Shown here piece after piece: positions 59,782-64,000 of a DNA stretch of 64,000 nt. Origin of the DNA: Larix kaempferi (Eukaryota > Streptophyta > Pinopsida > Pinales > Pinaceae); assembly GCA_027924585.1 (NCBI GenBank), contig BSBM01000764.1, positions 2,698,001-2,762,000 of the forward strand, in the 5' to 3' direction. The notes under the pieces were generated by a model, which did no database searches, was not told where the DNA came from, and saw only the letters and a program-made list of their open reading frames with translations. The first letter of the stretch is position 1. The number at the start of each line of letters is the position of its first letter. The position numbers were made by a program, and so were the translations under genes.

Positions 59782-60609
59782 CTACTGTAACTTCTCTTTA
59801 ATTTTAAGGCAAGTTTCCTCATTGTTTTGGGCTTCAATAACTCTTGTCTTCAAATCTGACTTGCACATACTTACTGCTGCAACATGAAATTTTCTGCTAA
59901 GAGCATCTAAAACCTTATTCTTTTTCCCGTTTACATGCTTCATTTCAAAATCAAATTCACAAAGGAATTCCATCCACCTAGCTTGCTTAGCATTCAAGTT
60001 TGGCTAATCAAACAAATACTTCAAGCTCATGTGGTCTATTCTAAGCTCGAATCTTATTCCCATCAAATAATGTCTCCACATTTTAAGAGCATGTACTATG
60101 GCTGCTAATTCTAAATCATGTGTGGCATAATTATTTTCATGTTCTTTTAATTTCCTTGACTCATAGAAAATCACAAATCCTTCTTGCATGAGCACTCCAC
60201 CTAGACCTTCAATGCAAGCATCTGTGCACACCACGAAATCTTTCTTTGGATCTACTATCTTCAGAACAGGAGCGCTGGTAAGTAACTCCTTTAACCACCA
60301 AAAGCTTTCCTCACACTTTTCAGACCATACAAACTTGATGTTATTTCTCTGCAATGAAGTGATTCGGTGAGCTAACTTGGAGAAGCCTTCAATAAACCTC
60401 CTGTAGTAACCAGCAAGACCCATAAAAGATCTAACATCTGAAACATTCTGTGGAGTAGACCAATCCATGATGGCATTAATCTTTTCTGGATCCACTGCAA
60501 TTCCTTCTTCAGAAATAACATGACCCAAATACTGAACTCTCTTTTGATAGAATTCACACTTGCTTAACTTGGCATACAACTGATGTTCTCTAAGAACTTG
60601 CAACACCAT
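59782..60609 (-). pseudogene. RT thumb/RNase H of the second chromovirus
   Basis: 60004-60609 reads [20 protein letters not shown], then [17 protein letters not shown] and the RNase H start [17 protein letters not shown]. 59782-59997 continues (MKHVNGKKNKVLDALSR). A TAG separates them (near 60004), where related elements have a sense codon, probably Gln. Confidence 0.92.
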
Positions 60610-60630
60610 CCTTAGATGTTCCTCATGTTC

Positions 60631-61545
60631 TTATTCATTCCTTAAATAGACAAGAATGTCATCCAAGAACACAATCACAAACTTATCCAAATATTTGTTG
60701 AATACACTATTCATGAAACACATGAATGTGGTGGGTGCATTGGTAAAACCAAATGGCACCACTGTGAACTCATAATGTCCATATCTAGTTCGGAAAGCTA
60801 TCTTGTGAATGTCCTCTTCCTTAATCATCACTTGATGGTACGTAGACCTCAAGTCAATCTTTGAAAACAGTTTGGCTTCCTTCATTTTATCAAATAAGTC
60901 ATCAATTATTGGCAATGGATACTTATTCTTGACTGTCACTTTATTTGGCTGCTTGTACTCAATACATAGCATTAAAGTCCCATCCTTCTTCTTGACAAAT
61001 AACACCGATGCTCCCCAAGGAGACACACTTGGCCTGATATACCTTTTGTCCATTAACTCTTGTAGCTGCATCTTTAACTCTACCAATTCCGATGTGCTCA
61101 TTCTATAAGGATCTTTGGAATTTGGTGCTGCCCTTGGAACGAGATCAATAGTAAAATAAATATCTCTCTTTGGTGGAAGTCCTAGCACTTCATTCAAAAA
61201 TACATCTTGGAATTCTTGCAACAATGGAAAGTCTTCTATCATTGGACCTTTCTCCTCTGACGAATCTGATATATGGACTGCATATAATTGACAACCTTTC
61301 TTATAGAACTTCTTCAACTGTAAGGCTGAAATTTTTCTTACTGAAACTTGCTTGGGTATTCCTCTTACCAATCTTGGTCTTCCCTCTTCATCACTGCATT
61401 CAAGTGCTTTCTCATAATAGTCCAACTTGGCTGTATGCTTTTCCAACCAAACCATGCCAATTAAGGCATCATAAGAGCCTAATGGTAGTATATTTAAATC
61501 TGCATGTCTGTGGAGTCCATTCAATTCTATGGCGCACTCCACCAC
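60631..61545 (-). pseudogene. Protease C-terminus and RT palm of the second chromovirus
   Basis: 304 codons: [18 protein letters not shown] (protease end), [20 protein letters not shown] (linker), then RT motifs [45 protein letters not shown] and VFLDDILVY with the catalytic Asp pair. It ends at a TAA just after LRNE and continues in frame in the next block. Confidence 0.93.
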
Positions 61546-61569
61546 TACTTCACTAACTTTTCTCTTGGT

Positions 61570-62103
61570 TCATGTGGCTAATTGAATTAAACAAGACTTA
61601 TTGTGCTTCACTTTTCTAATAGAACAACCTTCAACTACTTTTGGAGAAACATAACTATGAGTAGATCCTGGATCAATTAAAATAGAAATATATTGCTTAG
61701 TAATCTTACCTTCAACTTCCACCACTGATGATTGATGATCTGCCTGATGATAATCCAATGCTACATAAATTCGAGGCGTTGCCCTTGCCATGTCCTCCAC
61801 TTTAGTTTCTCTCTTTAAGTTGTGCAATCTTTTGAGATTATCTTTCCGATGTGGACAATCCTTTAACGTGTGGTTCTCTCTACATCCCCAACACTCAAGT
61901 GATCCTTTGGATGTTTTGTCTGCTTCTACTGCTGGCTTGAATCCACTCCTTGCTTGCTGCCCTTGTGGGAAGGTCCTGGGTTGACACTTGAATGGTGGCT
62001 TGAAGCCACTTTTCTTTTGATCAAACCTCCCTCTTGGCCTTCCTTTCCATGCTAGGCTAACCTCTGATTTTCCCTTATTTTGCTCATAGCAATGCATTGC
62101 CAT
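61570..62103 (-). pseudogene. Gag zinc knuckle and protease active site, second chromovirus
   Basis: ECWGCRENHTLKDCPHRK is a classical CX2CX3HX4C-type knuckle (61855-61893). LIDPGSTHSYVSP is the aspartic protease site, with Pro in place of Ser or Thr after the Asp. A TGA (61568-61570) interrupts the frame before the next block. Confidence 0.9.
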
Positions 62104-62192
62104 CCTAATGGCTTCATCAAGGCTTGGTGGATTAACAAACTCAATTCTATCCTTGAAAATTTGAGGTAGACTCCCAAGAAAGCATCAGAGTT

Positions 62193-63051
62193 TTATCCTC
62201 TCATCCTATAGTCCACATACCTCAACAATTCCAAAAACTTATGAACATGCTCTTCCATAGATTTATGTCCCAACCTGAGTTCATTGAACTCTTTTCTCTT
62301 ACTGTCATAATACCTAGTAGAAAGGTATTTCTCCTTGAAGTACTTCTTAAACCTTTCCCAGCTGATCTTCCTTTCACTGATGCCTTTCACTTGCAAGAGA
62401 ATGTCCCACCAAATTGAAGCTCTGCCATTTAGATTGTAAATAAAAATTATGGCTTTTTTATTTCCAGAGTAGTCCTGAATTCTGAAATATTTCTTCATTC
62501 TAAGAAGCTATGCCTCTACCTCTTGGCCAGTCTTTCCTTCTCCATCAAATGTGGGAGGCCTTGCCTACTTGAATTCTCCCTATGGAATGCCTTTGAATTT
62601 CTTCCCCAAATCTGCTAGAAGGATGCCTTGGATTTCTTTGAGAACCTCTAGAGTCACATGACTTGCTAGAAGAAGATCTTAAGGAAGGTGTTCCAAGCTT
62701 CTTTCTCACAGAACTCTTCCTTGGGCTTGGAGTCCTATTCTTAGAATGGATTCTAGAGCGACTCACTGCATCTCTTCCTTTTTCACCTACATTGCTTGGA
62801 TTAGACCCAAGGTTTATCCTCTGTTGTATATCAGTGAGGCTCTGCAAAATGGCAGCATTGAGCTGGTTTTGTTCTTCCTGAGCCTCAATCATTCTTTCAT
62901 TGAAGGTTACCATGGTATCAACCAAATTTTGAGGATTTATTTTCTCCCTTCTTCCATTGGATTCGGTCTCAGCATTCCCTTCATGTACATTCTCTCCTAG
63001 TACATCCTCTTCTTGCTCATAAGGATCCTGCGCATCATTTATGGTCACCAT
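62193..63051 (-). pseudogene. Gag of the second chromovirus
   Basis: The ATG at 63051 opens MVTINDAQDPYEQEEDVL, then a Ser/Arg-rich stretch (SRSRIHSKNRTPSPRKSS) to 62545. After a frame change, 62193-62498 holds the retrotransposon gag core: LNGRASIWWDILLQ, WERFKKYFKEKYLS, EFNELRLGHKSMEEHVHKFL. Confidence 0.88.
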
Positions 63052-63640
63052 TTTCCTTGTACGCTGCTTCTGCTACAACTATTTAAATCTTATGAGCTGT
63101 AAGCACTGTGCATTATGAGAACATTTATTAGACATATTAGGAATGCATATAGAAACATAAAACATCAATATCTAACATAATTAATTCATGGAATAACTCT
63201 CAATTCTATTATGTCTTCATTCATGCAATTCTGGAAATTGCCCAAATTGACAACAATTTGTCAAAACAGTCACTGGCACTTTTCTGCCCTTCATATCTAT
63301 TATGTATGATAACCTCATTCGAATTCTAACTATTCACCATTGTTCCCTGCTAGATAAGCTTTCCAATGCCTATCCCTGTGCTCCATTCCAACATCGGGTG
63401 TGGAAGTTACATTACTTCAAAAATGACAATTTTCACCAAATTTCTGCACTTTTACACAGTTGTAAAACATCATGGAAGACCAACATCAACCACCTGTAGA
63501 AGTAAATCTAGAAGAAATCAGGAAAATGTTTCTACTGGGAGAAGTTAGTTCATATAACAAGGAACACTCAGCAACTTGCATATCTCTATTCCGATGCGCC
63601 ATCCATCTTTTATGAATTCCTGGATTTGACTACTTTTCAT
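63052..63640 (-). other. Leader region of the second chromovirus
   Basis: Between the gag ATG and the minisatellite I find no primer binding site matching initiator Met tRNA and no LTR end, so the leader is long or the 5' LTR lies further right. Confidence 0.4.
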
Positions 63641-63654
63641 TTTTTTTAACCCCT

Positions 63655-63992
63655 CTGCAACCTACGCAACCTGTGCACAACCTGTGCGCCACCTGCGCAA
63701 CCTGTGCACAACCTGTGTGCCACCTGTGCACCGCCTATGCACAACCTGCGCACCACTTGTGCACAACCTGTGCGCCCCCTGCGCACAACCTATGTGCAAC
63801 CTATGCAAAACCTGCGCACAACCTGTGCGCCACCTGTACACCATCTGTGCACAACCTGTCTGCAACCTGTGCACCATCTACGTACAACTTGTGCGCCCCG
63901 TGCGCACAACCTGTGTTTAACCTGTGCGCCACCTGTGTGCAACCTGTGCGCAATCTGTGCACCACCTGCGCACAACCTGTGCGCAACCTGCA
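63655..63992. repeat. 11-12 bp GC-rich minisatellite
   Basis: About 30 degenerate units of CAACCTGTGCGC or CACCTGTGCAC. It keeps several frames open on both strands without being a gene. It is much GC-richer than its surroundings and runs nearly to the window end. Confidence 0.92.
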
Positions 63993-64000
63993 TGCATTTT

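Larger units (their letters stand above)
56759..64000 (-). mobile_element. Second chromovirus Ty3/gypsy element, cut by window edge
   Basis: Minus-strand element with its 3' LTR at 56759-58392, a polypurine tract, then chromodomain, integrase, RNase H, RT, protease, zinc knuckle and gag reading rightwards to an ATG at 63051. The chromodomain (VKVQWQHLSPDEATWE) and gag point to the Tekay/Del-like chromoviruses. No primer site or 5' LTR is visible before the window ends, so at least the 5' end lies outside. Several in-frame stops and two frame changes make it inactive. The left flank CATAG (56754-56758) should recur beyond the 5' LTR. Confidence 0.93.

Noticed and set aside
63662-63993. Several overlapping open frames of about 60-78 codons on both strands
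   Set aside because: They arise from the 11-12 bp GC-rich minisatellite, which stays open in many frames.

Overview
This window looks like repeat-rich nuclear DNA of a land plant with a large genome. It is AT-rich, carries plant-type chromovirus Ty3/gypsy elements, an L1-type LINE whose ORF2 ends in an RNase H, hAT and CACTA ends, tRNA-like SINEs, and fragments of plant gene families (an OBERON/TITANIA-type PHD pseudogene and a possible plant mobile domain gene). A gymnosperm is my guess from the style of old, nested, decayed LTR elements; nothing here proves it. I see no rRNA, tRNA, organellar or bacterial genes.

Region by region. 1-3.9 kb: an intron-rich, damaged minus-strand gene (nine exons, 1284-3725) with a short hAT element just past its stop. 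3.9-18.9 kb: a 4.45 kb solo LTR (copy B; target duplication AAATC) broken by a second solo LTR of the same family (copy A, 5075-9518; ACTAA) and by a complete chromovirus (10976-17098; CCTTA). 18.9-19.75 kb: a decayed unrecognised coding stretch. About 19.75-32.64 kb: a minus-strand copy of the long LTR (copy C) broken by a full-length 7.4 kb LINE (22104-29515; 17 bp duplication) and a 1.8 kb solo LTR (29952-31778). 33.0-37.5 kb: a third solo LTR with both ends (copy D; ACATG). 37.6-44.4 kb: a CACTA-type end followed by decayed minus-strand exons. 44.5-50.6 kb: three tRNA-like SINE copies, one split at its B box by a 5 kb LTR element (45118-50145; GGTTC). 50.9-52.7 kb: a candidate minus-strand gene start. 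53.5-54.1 kb: a short tandem repeat hit by a second copy of the hAT element. 56.05-56.57 kb: the OBERON-like pseudogene. 56.76 kb to the window end: a second chromovirus on the minus strand, cut by the window edge.

Almost nothing here is an intact gene. The interest lies in the nesting, which I could resolve to base level from target-site duplications. Removing the inner insertions from copy B gives 4445 bp, against 4444 bp for A and 4483 bp for D, so the reconstruction checks itself. The LTR family has a U3 minisatellite and a conserved block downstream of its TATA box, but no internal region of the family is seen, so what it encodes, if anything, is unknown. The LINE carries an unexplained third ORF remnant after ORF2.
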